Part shown: in pieces, positions 37,901-44,809 of the stretch | Layout: every line of letters begins with the position of its first letter | How positions within the stretch are numbered: the stretch's first letter is position 1 | Source: Flavobacterium litorale | GTDB taxonomy: Bacteria > Bacteroidota > Bacteroidia > Flavobacteriales > Flavobacteriaceae | Length of the DNA: 64,000 nucleotides | Assembly: GCF_019613795.1 (NCBI RefSeq) | Contig: NZ_CP080429.1 | Span: 649,501-713,500, forward strand | Direction: 5' to 3' | Made by a program: the position numbers and the translations under genes | Notes under the pieces: model-generated | Databases searched by the model: none | Seen by the model: only the letters and a program-made list of their open reading frames with translations | What the model was told of the DNA's origin: nothing

Positions 37901-38052
37901 ACTGCCTTATTGGTAAAGGTTATTGCGAGTATATTGCGATACGCATCATCTGTAGGGGCTTGTAAAAGTATCTTTAAATATTCTTTTACAAGCATATACG
38001 TTTTTCCAGAGCCTGCCGATGCGTTGTATATAGAAAATGCTGCTTTAGCCAC
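34912..38052 (-). CDS. UvrD-helicase domain-containing protein, AddA/RecB-like
   Basis: This 1046-residue superfamily 1 helicase is fused to a C-terminal nuclease. Helicase motifs are SAGSGKTYMLVKEY (motif I, residues 11-24), ILAITFTNKAVAEMKGR (Ia), FIDEFQDTSQMQW (II), LVGDPKQSIYRWRGG (III), MTIHKAKGLEFPVVIFP (V) and YVALTRAEEQLYI (VI). The C-terminus has the RecB-type nuclease residues KPDRVVV and AYLLDYKTGTHLPKHEKQLQQYQ. With the AddB-like protein at 28070-30835 it should form a double-strand-break processing complex that loads recombinase. Confidence 0.9.
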   Translation of the reverse strand: MAKAAFSIYNASAGSGKTYMLVKEYLKILLQAPTDDAYRNILAITFTNKAVAEMKGRIIVNLSDFAQDATTERGDELMKVLAKETGLSLATIKDKSKAIIKNIIHNYAAFDISTIDRFTHKVIRAFAHDLNLSVSFDVSLETDNLLKEAVDAIIAKAGENEELTNLLVDFSLDKTDNDKSWDVTHELLETGKLLINENNRNELLQFKDKTIQEFITVKERLQTAVAELDEECKAIGNALTKMLAEEGIDPASFPRQDVPVHINRIKEGTLLPTHKKFCDPTDIKAKKGVPDADAIQGLAPQIVKMLERVYKNYEKKNFYEAFLKNITPLSLLNSIGQELERIQTEQNVLSISEFNAIIHNEIQNQPAPFIYERLGERYRHFFIDEFQDTSQMQWHNLIPLIDNALSSEVMGVKGSLMLVGDPKQSIYRWRGGKAEQFIALTKGENPFSNPDTEVVNLETNYRSYSTVIDFNNAFFASLANTFQNQDYATMYRNSQQKHNKKQGGYVHLSFIPDTDANNDDAPERSELYLQATLATIRKVKALGFTYKDMVLLTRKRQPGVLLANYLTEQGVPILSSETLLIENATEVKLILNLLRYLKSNEDNEAKAHFLYFVANTHNMGNGKHQFIADGMAQPTETALEEWLSNYNIYISFKGCRKKSLYEAVETIVAAFINQSANQSYVQYFLDLVLERDIRTQAGISDFLTYWDANASKFSIPSPEGNNAVRIMTIHKAKGLEFPVVIFPFAEEDYARAPRSKMWLELDDASLGFEKALIDRSKAVAEYGARSAEQYTTKEQEDLLDNINILYVALTRAEEQLYIISGRNVKTNGELTDNMSSYFIKYLQEKGMYDADKNEYEFGVPQRLSEPDAETAQQPTIQVVQQRLSPSAVKIAQREAIMWGSTQLEAIAFGNVMHEILAFVKIPDDVPIAVIKAIESGLITESQKAAVTTTLHSVINHPELQAFFAPDATVFNEQSIIGLGMPTIKPDRVVVNNNKAYLLDYKTGTHLPKHEKQLQQYQEALQQMGLQVAKKTLVYIGAKINVVNLSV

Positions 38053-38174
38053 GTTTATTTTGGTATTTTTAATATTTAGTACGGTAAATTATAACAAAAT
38101 CTTATTTCTTTTTAGAGCATAAATCTCTAAATTTGGATTAAATTTAATATTAATCTTTAAAATACATACATATC

Positions 38175-38783
38175 ATGGCTTTTGAATTACCAAAACTTCC
38201 TTATGCGTATGATGCGCTTGAGCCTCATATTGATGCTCGTACTATGGAGATACACCATACTAAGCACCATAACGGTTATACTACAAAACTAAACGATGCT
38301 GTAGAGGGAACTGATCTTGAAGGGAAAACAATAGAGAATATACTTATAAATTTAGATACTGATAATGCTGCAGTACGTAACAATGGCGGTGGTTTTTACA
38401 ACCATAACTTGTTTTGGCAAGTAATGTCGCCTAACGGTGGTGGTGAGCCTAGTGGCGAACTTGAAGCTGCTATTGATAAGGCATTTGGCTCGTTTGACGA
38501 GTTTAAAGCAAAATTTGCTAAAGCAGCAGCTACACAATTTGGCTCGGGCTGGGCATGGCTATGCGTGCATAAAGGCGGTGCGGTAGAGGTATGTGCTACA
38601 CCCAACCAAGATAACCCACTAATGCCAGAAGTTGGCTGCGGAGGTACACCTATTTTAGGGCTTGATGTTTGGGAACATGCTTACTACCTAAACTACCAAA
38701 ACAAACGCCCTGATTACATTGAGGCATTTTTTAATGTTATTGACTGGGAAGAAGTAACCCGACGTTATGCTTTAGAGAAATAA
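38175..38783 (+). CDS. superoxide dismutase (Fe/Mn type)
   Basis: The 202-residue enzyme dismutes superoxide in the cytoplasm. Metal ligands are visible in [15 protein letters not shown] (His near 27), [14 protein letters not shown] (His near 75), and [21 protein letters not shown] (Asp and His near 160). The sequence does not firmly decide between iron and manganese. Length and order are normal. It ends next to a strong terminator, and the nine-unit small-RNA array starts beyond it on the other strand. Confidence 0.95.
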   Translation: MAFELPKLPYAYDALEPHIDARTMEIHHTKHHNGYTTKLNDAVEGTDLEGKTIENILINLDTDNAAVRNNGGGFYNHNLFWQVMSPNGGGEPSGELEAAIDKAFGSFDEFKAKFAKAAATQFGSGWAWLCVHKGGAVEVCATPNQDNPLMPEVGCGGTPILGLDVWEHAYYLNYQNKRPDYIEAFFNVIDWEEVTRRYALEK

Positions 38784-38804
38784 GCAGTACAAAAGCTACA
38801 TACA

Positions 38805-38842
38805 TAAAAAAGCGGATGCCCTCACAGGTATCCGCTTTTTTA
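38805..38842 (+). terminator. terminator of the superoxide dismutase gene
   Basis: AAAAAAGCGGAT(G)CC pairs with GG(T)ATCCGCTTTTTT around loop CTCACA. The stem core AGCGGA/TCCGCT resembles those of the array units that follow, which may reflect common origin. Confidence 0.8.
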
Positions 38843-38860
38843 TGGGGGTGTTTAGAGCTA

Positions 38861-38937
38861 AAAAAATAAAAGCGGAAACAATGTTTCCGCTTCTGCCCCC
38901 AAAAAATACCGTAAAAATTAATTTACTAATACTATTC
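38861..38937 (-). ncRNA. predicted small RNA, array unit 1 (diverged)
   Basis: The -7 element is TATTTTTG (38943-38950), with TTG at 38971-38973 after 20 bases. Leader includes the conserved GTAAATTAATTTTTACGG and GGGGGC. The hairpin is AGCGGAAAC/GTTTCCGCT (38871-38879 with 38883-38891, loop AAT). Its T run is interrupted, so termination may be weaker than in other units. Confidence 0.5.
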
Positions 38938-39126
38938 GACTGCAAAAATACACTTTTATAAGCTATATAACAATTAATTAGTTATGATATTGATTATATA
39001 AACTAAAATACGCATACATACCATTTTATTTTAACAAAAAACTTAGAGGATATGATAATGCATTTATATTTTTTGTAGGAATACAGCGGTAAATTTTGAT
39101 GACGGCTTAAACTTGAATAAAAAGCA

Positions 39127-39204
39127 TAAAAAAAAGCGAAACCGTTGTAGTTTCGCTTTTTTTGCCCCCAAAATACCGTAAAAATTAATTTACTATTGCT
39201 ATTT
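39127..39204 (-). ncRNA. predicted small RNA, array unit 2
   Basis: -7 element TACATTTG (39210-39217), TTG at 39239-39241 after 21 bases. Hairpin AGCGAAAC/GTTTCGCT (39135-39142 with 39150-39157), with the A and T runs extending it. Upstream of the promoter is the box AAACAGCACAAAAAATCGG near 39253. Confidence 0.65.
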
Positions 39205-39345
39205 GATGCCAAATGTAAGGTAGGGGTTGGTTTTTCTGCAACCGTTTTGGCTAAACAGCACAAAAAATCGGTTAAATACATAAAAATTGGTTTTCTGCTA
39301 AGTAGTATTCTAAAATGTCGGTTTTATTTATCAATTTTAAAAACG

Positions 39346-39425
39346 TAAAAAAAAGCGAAACTGTTATAGTTTCGCTTTTTTTGCCCCCAATAATCCGTAA
39401 AAATTAATTTACTATTGCTATTATC
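39346..39425 (-). ncRNA. predicted small RNA, array unit 3
   Basis: -7 element TATATTTG (39431-39438); two candidate TTG at 18 and 21 bases upstream (39457-39462). Hairpin AGCGAAACT/AGTTTCGCT (39354-39362 with 39368-39376, loop GTTAT). Promoter region is of the second type in the array (CAGTTGTTGGGGGGTGTAG). Confidence 0.65.
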
Positions 39426-39572
39426 TGATACAAATATATGCCAGTACTACACCCCCCAACAACTGTATTAGCCCAACAACACGAAAATTCGTTAAACAGT
39501 AACATAAGGCGCAGATTAATATCGTATTATGAATTTAAAACGGCACCTGAACCTATAATAAAAAGTAGCGAA

Positions 39573-39650
39573 TAAAAAAAAGCAGAACTTTTTCAGTTCT
39601 GCTTTTTTGCCCCAAAATCCGTAAAAAATTAATTTACTATTGCTATTATC
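39573..39650 (-). ncRNA. predicted small RNA, array unit 4
   Basis: -7 element TATATTTG (39656-39663), TTG at 39685-39687 after 21 bases. Hairpin AGCAGAACT/AGTTCTGCT (39581-39589 with 39595-39603). The G-rich leader stretch has four G instead of five. Confidence 0.65.
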
Positions 39651-39793
39651 TGGTACAAATATATGCTAGTACTGCGCTTGCTAACAACCTGATTAGCCAA
39701 ACGGTACAGAAAATCGTTAAATGGTAAAAAGCACATCGGAATAGTATACTGTGGTGTTGAAAGTGTAACAAAGCCGATACAAAAGTAAATGCA

Positions 39794-39872
39794 TAAAAAA
39801 AAGCGGAACTTTTCCAGTTCCGCTTTTTTGCCCCCAATAATCCGTAAAAATTAATTTACTATTGCTATTATC
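39794..39872 (-). ncRNA. predicted small RNA, array unit 5
   Basis: -7 element TATATTTG (39878-39885), TTG at 39904-39906 (18 bases) or 39907-39909 (21 bases). Hairpin AGCGGAACT/AGTTCCGCT (39802-39810 with 39816-39824, loop TTTCC) followed by eight T. Leader and promoter are nearly identical to unit 3. Confidence 0.7.
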
Positions 39873-40004
39873 TGGTACAAATATATGCCAGTACTACACC
39901 CCCCAACAACTGCATTGGCTCAACAACACAAAAATTCGTTAAACAGCGCAAAGCGCTTAATAATGAAATATTATAAGGCTAAAAGGAGTAATAAAGTAAA
40001 AGCA

Positions 40005-40081
40005 TAAAAAAAAGCAGAACTTTTTCAGTTCTGCTTTTTTGCCCCCAAAATACCGTAAAAATTAATTTACTATTGCTATTT
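40005..40081 (-). ncRNA. predicted small RNA, array unit 6
   Basis: -7 element TACATTTG (40087-40094), TTG at 40116-40118 after 21 bases. Hairpin AGCAGAACT/AGTTCTGCT (40013-40021 with 40027-40035). The promoter is of the type seen in units 2 and 7. Confidence 0.7.
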
Positions 40082-40228
40082 GATGTCAAATGTAGGGCAA
40101 AGGGTGGTTTTTCCGCAACTGCTTTAGTTAAACAGCACAGATATTCGTTAAAGTGCACAAAAAATATTAAAAAGATAAATTGCTATAAAATATTTGTAGT
40201 GTTAGGAGTAACGGGTTTGTTACAATCA

Positions 40229-40307
40229 TAAAAAAAAGCGGAATCTTTATCAGTTCCGCTTTTTTTGCCCCCAAAATACCGTAAAAATTAATTTACTATT
40301 GCTATTT
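40229..40307 (-). ncRNA. predicted small RNA, array unit 7
   Basis: -7 element TACATTTG (40313-40320), TTG at 40342-40344 after 21 bases. Hairpin AGCGGAA/TTCCGCT (40237-40243 with 40254-40260) with a ten-base loop. Promoter almost identical to unit 6 over about 60 bases. Confidence 0.7.
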
Positions 40308-40490
40308 GATGTCAAATGTAGGGCAAAGGGTGGTTTTTCCGCAACTGCTTCGGTTAAACAGCACAAAAACTCGTTTAAATACGCAATTTTAATACTTATT
40401 AGGTAATTACAATATACATTTATAAGTATAGTACTACTAATTCAATACACATATCATATTGTGTTTTGTAAAAAAGCATGCTGTAAAGGG

Positions 40491-40571
40491 TATAAAACAA
40501 GAAAGCAGAAACGTTTGTTTCTGCTTTCTATCCCCAAAAATATCGTAAAAATTAATTTTTACTTGCTATTT
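40491..40571 (-). ncRNA. predicted small RNA, array unit 8
   Basis: -7 element TATATTTG (40577-40584), TTG at 40605-40607 after 20 bases. Hairpin GAAAGCAGAAAC/GTTTCTGCTTTC (40501-40512 with 40517-40528); the T run is broken. Leader has GGGGAT in place of GGGGGC. Confidence 0.55.
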
Positions 40572-40715
40572 GATGGCAAATATAGATTATTATTGAATAT
40601 ATAGCAACTAAGTAATTAGTAAAAACAAAAAATTTGCACTATGGTGTTACCCTAGGGTTATTAGTGTATTATATAAATTATAATTAATTGCAAATTACTC
40701 AAATACAATATGATA

Positions 40716-40793
40716 CAAAAAAAGAGAGCAGAAACGTTCAGTTTCTGCTCTCTTGCCCCCAAAATACCGTAAAAATTAATTTACTTTGCTATT
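40716..40793 (-). ncRNA. predicted small RNA, array unit 9 (nearest purF)
   Basis: -7 element is TACATTTA (40799-40806), one base off consensus; TTG at 40827-40829 after 20 bases. Hairpin AGAGAGCAGAAAC/GTTTCTGCTCTCT (40723-40735 with 40741-40753), the longest stem, followed by seven T. Because purF ends at 40874 on the same strand, this hairpin may also terminate purF. Confidence 0.55.
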
Positions 40794-40873
40794 TGTATTA
40801 AATGTATAGCGGTACTGTTAATAGGGCAACATATTTAGACGAAAGGTAGTATATAATCGATAAAGTGCACAAT

Positions 40874-42772
40874 TTAATACGCACGTGCATCATTTCCTTC
40901 GTAAAAGTTAATAAAAGCTCTATTTACTACCCTATTGCCTCCTGGTGTAGGGTAATTGCCTGTAAAGTACCAGTCGCCCAAGTTTTTAGGGCACGCTTTA
41001 TGCAAATTGGCAACATTCTGGAAAATTACTTTTACCTCTGCTTTAATATCATCGGTTACTAGTAACTCTGCTATTTTATCCGAAATCTCGTCGTCGGTAA
41101 ACGGTGCATAAAACTCTTTTACGTAGTTTACTACATCGGCATCGGGTGTGTTTTCCTGCTCTTTAGATTTTTTGTACACCTCGTGTACTATATGCTCCAT
41201 ACCGCGCTCTTTAAGCAATGCTAAAGCCGCTTGGAAAGCTACAAGCCCTTCTAGCTTTGCCATATCTATACCATAACAATCGGGGTAGCGTATTTGTGGT
41301 GCCGACGATACTACTACAATACGTTTGGGGTTTAGCCTGTCCATCATTTTAATGATGCTCTTTTTTAGCGTAGTACCCCGTACTATACTATCGTCTATAA
41401 TAACTAGGTTATCTTTGGGTTGTATAACGCCATAGGTAACATCGTACACGTGTGCCACCAAATCGTCTCGGCTACTATCCTCTGTTATAAACGTACGGAG
41501 CTTAGCATCTTTTATGGCTATTTTTTCGGTACGTATTTTTACCGATAGTAACTCTTTTAGGGTTTCTTCGGTTAGGGTATGCCTGTTTTCGAGTATATGG
41601 TTGTTTTTTCGGGTATTTAAAAAGTCTTGCGCCGCCTCTACCAATCCAAAAAACGATGTTTCGGCGGTATTAGGTATATAACTAAACACTGCATTATCGG
41701 TATCGTTATTTATAGCCTTTAATACTTGTGGTAGTATTAGTTTGCCCAGCTCTTTACGCTCTTGGTATATTTCGGCATCGCTACCGCGCGAAAAGTAAAT
41801 ACGCTCAAACGAACAGGCTTTTTTGGTTACGGGTGGTATAATTTCTTGTACCGATACGCTTCCATCTTTTTTAATAATAATGGCTTTACCAGGTTCTAGC
41901 TCCTTAACTTCATCAAACGGTACGTTAAATGTGGTTTGTATTACAGGGCGCTCGGATGCTACTACAGCAATTTCGTCGTCTTGGTAATAGTAGGCTGGGC
42001 GTATGCCCGCTGGGTCGCGGAATACAAAGCTATCGCCATGACCAAATAGTCCTGCCATTGCATAGCCACCATCCCAGTTTTTAGAGGCGCGTTGTAATAT
42101 GCGTTGTACATTTAACCTTTCGGATATTACTGCTGAGGCTTCTTGTTTGCTGTAGCCTTCTTTTTTAGATTCTTTGTATAAATCGGCAACCTCTTCATCT
42201 AAAAAGTGCCCTATTTTTTCCATAACCGTTACCGTATCGGCAAGCTCCTTAGGGTGCTGCCCTAGCTCTACAAGGCTATCAAACAGTTCCTTTACGTTGG
42301 TCATGTTAAAATTACCTGCTACAATAAGGTTACGGTGCATCCAGTTGTTTTGGCGTAAAAACGGGTGTACGCTCTCTATACTGTTTTTCCCGAATGTACC
42401 GTAGCGCACGTGCCCAAGGTATACCTCGCCTACGTAGGGTACTTGGTTTTTAAGCAACTCTGTATTGTTATTGTACTCTGGGTGGGCTACCAGCTCATCA
42501 CTTATACGCTCGTTAATTTGCTTAAAAATATCTTGTATGGGTTGCTGTTGGTTGGAGCGCACCCTACTAATGTAGCGTTGCCCAGGTTGCACATCCATTT
42601 TAATACTTGCAAAACCAGCACCGTCTTGCCCGCGGTTGTGCTGCTTTTCCATAAGCAAATACATTTTTTGTATGCCGTAAAAAGCAGACCCGTATTTTTG
42701 TTTGTAATAATCTAAGGGTTTTAATAACCTTAAAAGCGCAATACCGCATTCGTGTTTAATAGCGTCGCTCAT
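40874..42772 (-). CDS. purF: amidophosphoribosyltransferase (glutamine PRPP amidotransferase), long form
   Basis: This enzyme makes phosphoribosylamine from PRPP and glutamine, the first step of purine synthesis. The N-terminal glutaminase starts after a short leader, with nucleophile Cys in KHECGIALLRL (residue 9); QHNRGQDGAG-type motif KQHNRGQDGAGFAS and VRYGTFGKNSIESVHPF follow. The phosphoribosyltransferase domain has the PRPP loop LVIIDDSIVRGTTLKKSI. At 632 residues it is longer than typical PurF (about 470-510), as in a Bacteroidetes form with an extended C-terminus. Purine gene purN is elsewhere in the window (54645), so the genes are dispersed. Confidence 0.9.
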   Translation of the reverse strand: MSDAIKHECGIALLRLLKPLDYYKQKYGSAFYGIQKMYLLMEKQHNRGQDGAGFASIKMDVQPGQRYISRVRSNQQQPIQDIFKQINERISDELVAHPEYNNNTELLKNQVPYVGEVYLGHVRYGTFGKNSIESVHPFLRQNNWMHRNLIVAGNFNMTNVKELFDSLVELGQHPKELADTVTVMEKIGHFLDEEVADLYKESKKEGYSKQEASAVISERLNVQRILQRASKNWDGGYAMAGLFGHGDSFVFRDPAGIRPAYYYQDDEIAVVASERPVIQTTFNVPFDEVKELEPGKAIIIKKDGSVSVQEIIPPVTKKACSFERIYFSRGSDAEIYQERKELGKLILPQVLKAINNDTDNAVFSYIPNTAETSFFGLVEAAQDFLNTRKNNHILENRHTLTEETLKELLSVKIRTEKIAIKDAKLRTFITEDSSRDDLVAHVYDVTYGVIQPKDNLVIIDDSIVRGTTLKKSIIKMMDRLNPKRIVVVSSAPQIRYPDCYGIDMAKLEGLVAFQAALALLKERGMEHIVHEVYKKSKEQENTPDADVVNYVKEFYAPFTDDEISDKIAELLVTDDIKAEVKVIFQNVANLHKACPKNLGDWYFTGNYPTPGGNRVVNRAFINFYEGNDARAY

Positions 42773-42806
42773 AAAAATATTCCTTGTGTTGTGTTGTTGT
42801 ATATTA

Positions 42807-42834
42807 AAAAAAGCCCCACAATGAGGCCTTAGTT
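42807..42834 (-). terminator. terminator of the PfkB-family kinase gene
   Basis: GCCTCA/TGGGGC (one wobble) followed by seven T on the minus strand, directly after the stop codon. Confidence 0.65.
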
Positions 42835-42837
42835 TTT

Positions 42838-43773
42838 TTATTCTTCTTCTTCCAGCGATATATCAAACTGGGTAAGTGATTTAAATTGTTGTAGGCGTTG
42901 TAACACCTCGTCGCGCTCTAGGCTTACCAAACGCTCTGTGCCAAATTTTTCTACACAAAACGATGCCATGTTGGAGCCGTGTATAATAGCGTTTTTCATG
43001 TTCTCGAACGATATGTTTTCGCTTTGTGTAATGTAGCCTGCAAAACCGCCTGCAAAGGTATCGCCTGCCCCAGTAGGGTCAAACACTTCCTCTAAAGGTA
43101 GTGCTGGTGCAAAAAATACTTCTTTTTTGTGGAAGAGTAGTGCACCGTGTTCGCCTTTTTTAATTACTACATACTCGGGTCCCATAGTGTGTATTTTGGC
43201 GGCTGCTTTTACTAACGAGTATTCGCCTGTTAGTTGGCGTGCCTCTTCGTCGTTTATGGTAATAACATCTACTCTTTTAATTACCTCTAGTAATTCGGGT
43301 AGTGCGCAGTCCATCCAAAAGTTCATGGTATCTAGTACTACTAGCTTCGGAGTTTCTTCCATTTGGTCTAACACACTGCTTTGTACTAATGGGTGTAGGT
43401 TACCCAGTAATACTACGTCTGCATTTTTATAATCTTGGGGTACTACAGGTTTAAAATCTGCCAGTACGTTAAGTTGGGTATCTAGTGTATCGCGCGAGTT
43501 TAAGTCGTTATGGTAACGCCCGCTCCAGAAAAAGGTTTTACCGCCTTTTACAACTTCTAGTCCCGAAATATCAATATTGCGCTCGGTAAGCAAGTCGATG
43601 TATTCCTGTGGGAAATCTTCGCCTACTACCGATACTATTGCCGATTGTAGGTTAAAGAACGATGCGGATAGCCCGATGTACGTGCCTGCACCTCCTAAAA
43701 TTTTATCTGTTTTTCCAAAAGGTGTTTCTATGGCATCGAATGCTACCGTACCTACAATCAGTAATTTATTCAT
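42838..43773 (-). CDS. PfkB family sugar/nucleoside kinase
   Basis: The start at 43773 (MNKLLIVGTVAFDAIETPFG) is preferred over a non-ATG start nine codons upstream. The 311-residue kinase shows the PfkB N-terminal GGAGTYIGLSASFF segment and the C-terminal signature DPTGAGDTFAGGFAGY with the catalytic Asp. It probably phosphorylates a sugar or nucleoside (ribokinase and adenosine-kinase-like proteins share the fold); the substrate is not evident. It lies 65 bases upstream of purF on the same strand, with a terminator between them. Confidence 0.88.
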   Translation of the reverse strand: MNKLLIVGTVAFDAIETPFGKTDKILGGAGTYIGLSASFFNLQSAIVSVVGEDFPQEYIDLLTERNIDISGLEVVKGGKTFFWSGRYHNDLNSRDTLDTQLNVLADFKPVVPQDYKNADVVLLGNLHPLVQSSVLDQMEETPKLVVLDTMNFWMDCALPELLEVIKRVDVITINDEEARQLTGEYSLVKAAAKIHTMGPEYVVIKKGEHGALLFHKKEVFFAPALPLEEVFDPTGAGDTFAGGFAGYITQSENISFENMKNAIIHGSNMASFCVEKFGTERLVSLERDEVLQRLQQFKSLTQFDISLEEEE

Positions 43774-43867
43774 AATATGGATTAAAATTTGAAGCTGCAA
43801 AGATACTTGATAAGTTATAAACTACAAAACGAATGCCATACACAAGCAACGGCTGCAATAATGTTGA

Positions 43868-43902
43868 ATAAAAAAGGCTGCTTGAAATTTCAGGCAGCCC
43901 AA
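43868..43902 (-). terminator. terminator after the small membrane protein genes
   Basis: GGCTGC/GCAGCC (43876-43881 with 43894-43899), extended by TGAAATTTCA, and followed by six T on the minus strand. Confidence 0.75.
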
Positions 43903-43922
43903 ATTTAATATTGTTCTGGTTT

Positions 43923-44093
43923 TTATTTATTGGATAGTTTTTTGTTGGTTTTAAAAATTATTCTTACCACCATATAAAGCAAGTATATAAGCCCTACAAT
44001 TAACAGTAATACAACAAATTGCCATATAAATAACCCTATACTAAAATCGTTTACTGTTGTTTCTATGGGTTGGATTATTTTTTGTTCTTTAAT
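43923..44093 (-). CDS. small single-helix membrane protein, about 56 aa, possible ATT start
   Basis: An open frame encodes KEQKIIQPIETTVNDF, a long hydrophobic helix (IGLFIWQFVVLLLIVGLIYLL) and a basic end (RIIFKTNKKLSNK). There is no ATG, GTG or TTG before the helix; the only start-like codon is ATT at 44091-44093, which lies inside the 3' end of the upstream 43-aa gene. Translation could therefore depend on coupling to that gene. The protein-like composition (charged end, helix, basic end) argues that it is real. Family unknown. Confidence 0.4.
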   Translation of the reverse strand: MKEQKIIQPIETTVNDFSIGLFIWQFVVLLLIVGLIYLLYMVVRIIFKTNKKLSNK

Positions 44094-44206
44094 TCTTCAA
44101 TTTTTAGTTTAAGATACTTTCTTACTAATACGTATAAATCTGCAACTATTATTATACCAATTATAATAAATATTAAAGGCATAAGTGTTAAAAAAATTTC
44201 TTTCAT
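44075..44206 (-). CDS. small single-helix membrane protein, 43 aa
   Basis: ATG start, one hydrophobic helix (LTLMPLIFIIIGIIIVADLYVLV) and a highly charged end (RKYLKLKIEELKNKK). It lies 24 bases after the last of three paralogous lipoprotein genes on the same strand and overlaps the next small ORF by 19 bases. Family unknown; probably the end of the same operon. Confidence 0.5.
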   Translation of the reverse strand: MKEIFLTLMPLIFIIIGIIIVADLYVLVRKYLKLKIEELKNKK

Positions 44207-44230
44207 AATATAAAGTGTTTAATTTATACT

Positions 44231-44794
44231 TTACACCAAGTAAGGAGTAAACTTTAAATGAAGTTGCCATTTGCCATTTATCTCCTCATATATAAATCCG
44301 TGTCCTGCACCTCCCCACAAACTGTCTTTACCAAAAAGATCAATTATAATTACTGCATACTTTCCATCTTTTGAGTATAGTGGTCTTGACATCTGTATGT
44401 AAACATTGTTTTTTTCGCTATCAGCTGTGGTAGCTATATTTTTGAAATCATTTATAATTGTCAGCTTATTCTTGATTTTTTGATTGTTAAAAAGATGCTT
44501 CTTCCACTTTTCTGTACTAGCCGTTTTATAAGCGTATTGCTGAGAAAAATTAACACCTTCTGCAAAAAATCCATTTAAATAATCGTCAGTTGTAGAAGTA
44601 CTAGGTTCTTCAAGTAATCTGTATGCATCCCATTTTGAAAAATTTGATAAAGCCAATTGTGCTATCTCGTAATCTGACTTTACAAAATCATCATTTGATT
44701 TTAATGTTGAGCAGCTAGCCAACATTATCGTTATAAGCAATATTGGCACATTCCTATTCAAATAATCAGATATAACTTCAATGAACTTTGGCAC
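44231..44794 (-). CDS. lipoprotein, immunity-like paralogue 3
   Basis: The 187-residue product starts at GTG and has an unusually long N-region before the lipobox MLASC (Cys near 28). The body matches the two genes upstream: YEIAQLALSNF, then LLEEPSTSTTDDYLNGFF, KHLFNNQKIKNKLTIINDF, and a C-terminal half SRPLYSKDGKYAVIIID...GKWQLHLKFTPYLV. The pattern SxPLxSxxGxYAVI followed by NGKWxL is common in small flavobacterial immunity-like proteins, but I know of no experimentally named family. It is the most diverged of three tandem copies. Confidence 0.65.
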   Translation of the reverse strand: MPKFIEVISDYLNRNVPILLITIMLASCSTLKSNDDFVKSDYEIAQLALSNFSKWDAYRLLEEPSTSTTDDYLNGFFAEGVNFSQQYAYKTASTEKWKKHLFNNQKIKNKLTIINDFKNIATTADSEKNNVYIQMSRPLYSKDGKYAVIIIDLFGKDSLWGGAGHGFIYEEINGKWQLHLKFTPYLV

Positions 44795-44809
44795 TTAAAG
44801 CAATTTAAA

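Larger units (their letters stand above)
38861..40829 (-). repeat. tandem array of nine promoter-leader-hairpin units
   Basis: Between the superoxide dismutase gene and purF lie 2.09 kb without a credible gene. Nine diverged copies of one unit occur at spacings of 265, 219, 227, 221, 211, 224, 264 and 222 bases (hairpin to hairpin). Each copy reads, on the minus strand: TTG, 18-21 bases, TAnnTTTG (one ends TTTA), a conserved leader containing AATAG, GTAAATTAATTTTTACGG and GGGGGC (or GGGGC), then a hairpin and a T run. The hairpin stems vary but stay paired. Inner copies are most alike; the end copies (38861 and 40716) are most diverged, as expected from unequal crossing-over. Individual predicted RNAs are listed separately. 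Confidence 0.85.

Noticed and set aside
39003..39837. Short minus-strand frames in the array (39003-39281 and 39646-39837)
   Set aside because: They run through the repeat units, promoters and hairpins, start in repeat sequence, and have no conserved protein sequence between units.
38861..40829. CRISPR array or integron cassette array
   Set aside because: Repeat units are over 200 bp, spacers are not of constant length, no cas genes are near, no ORFs lie between the repeats and no attC-type RYYYAAC/GTTRRRY arms or integrase were seen.
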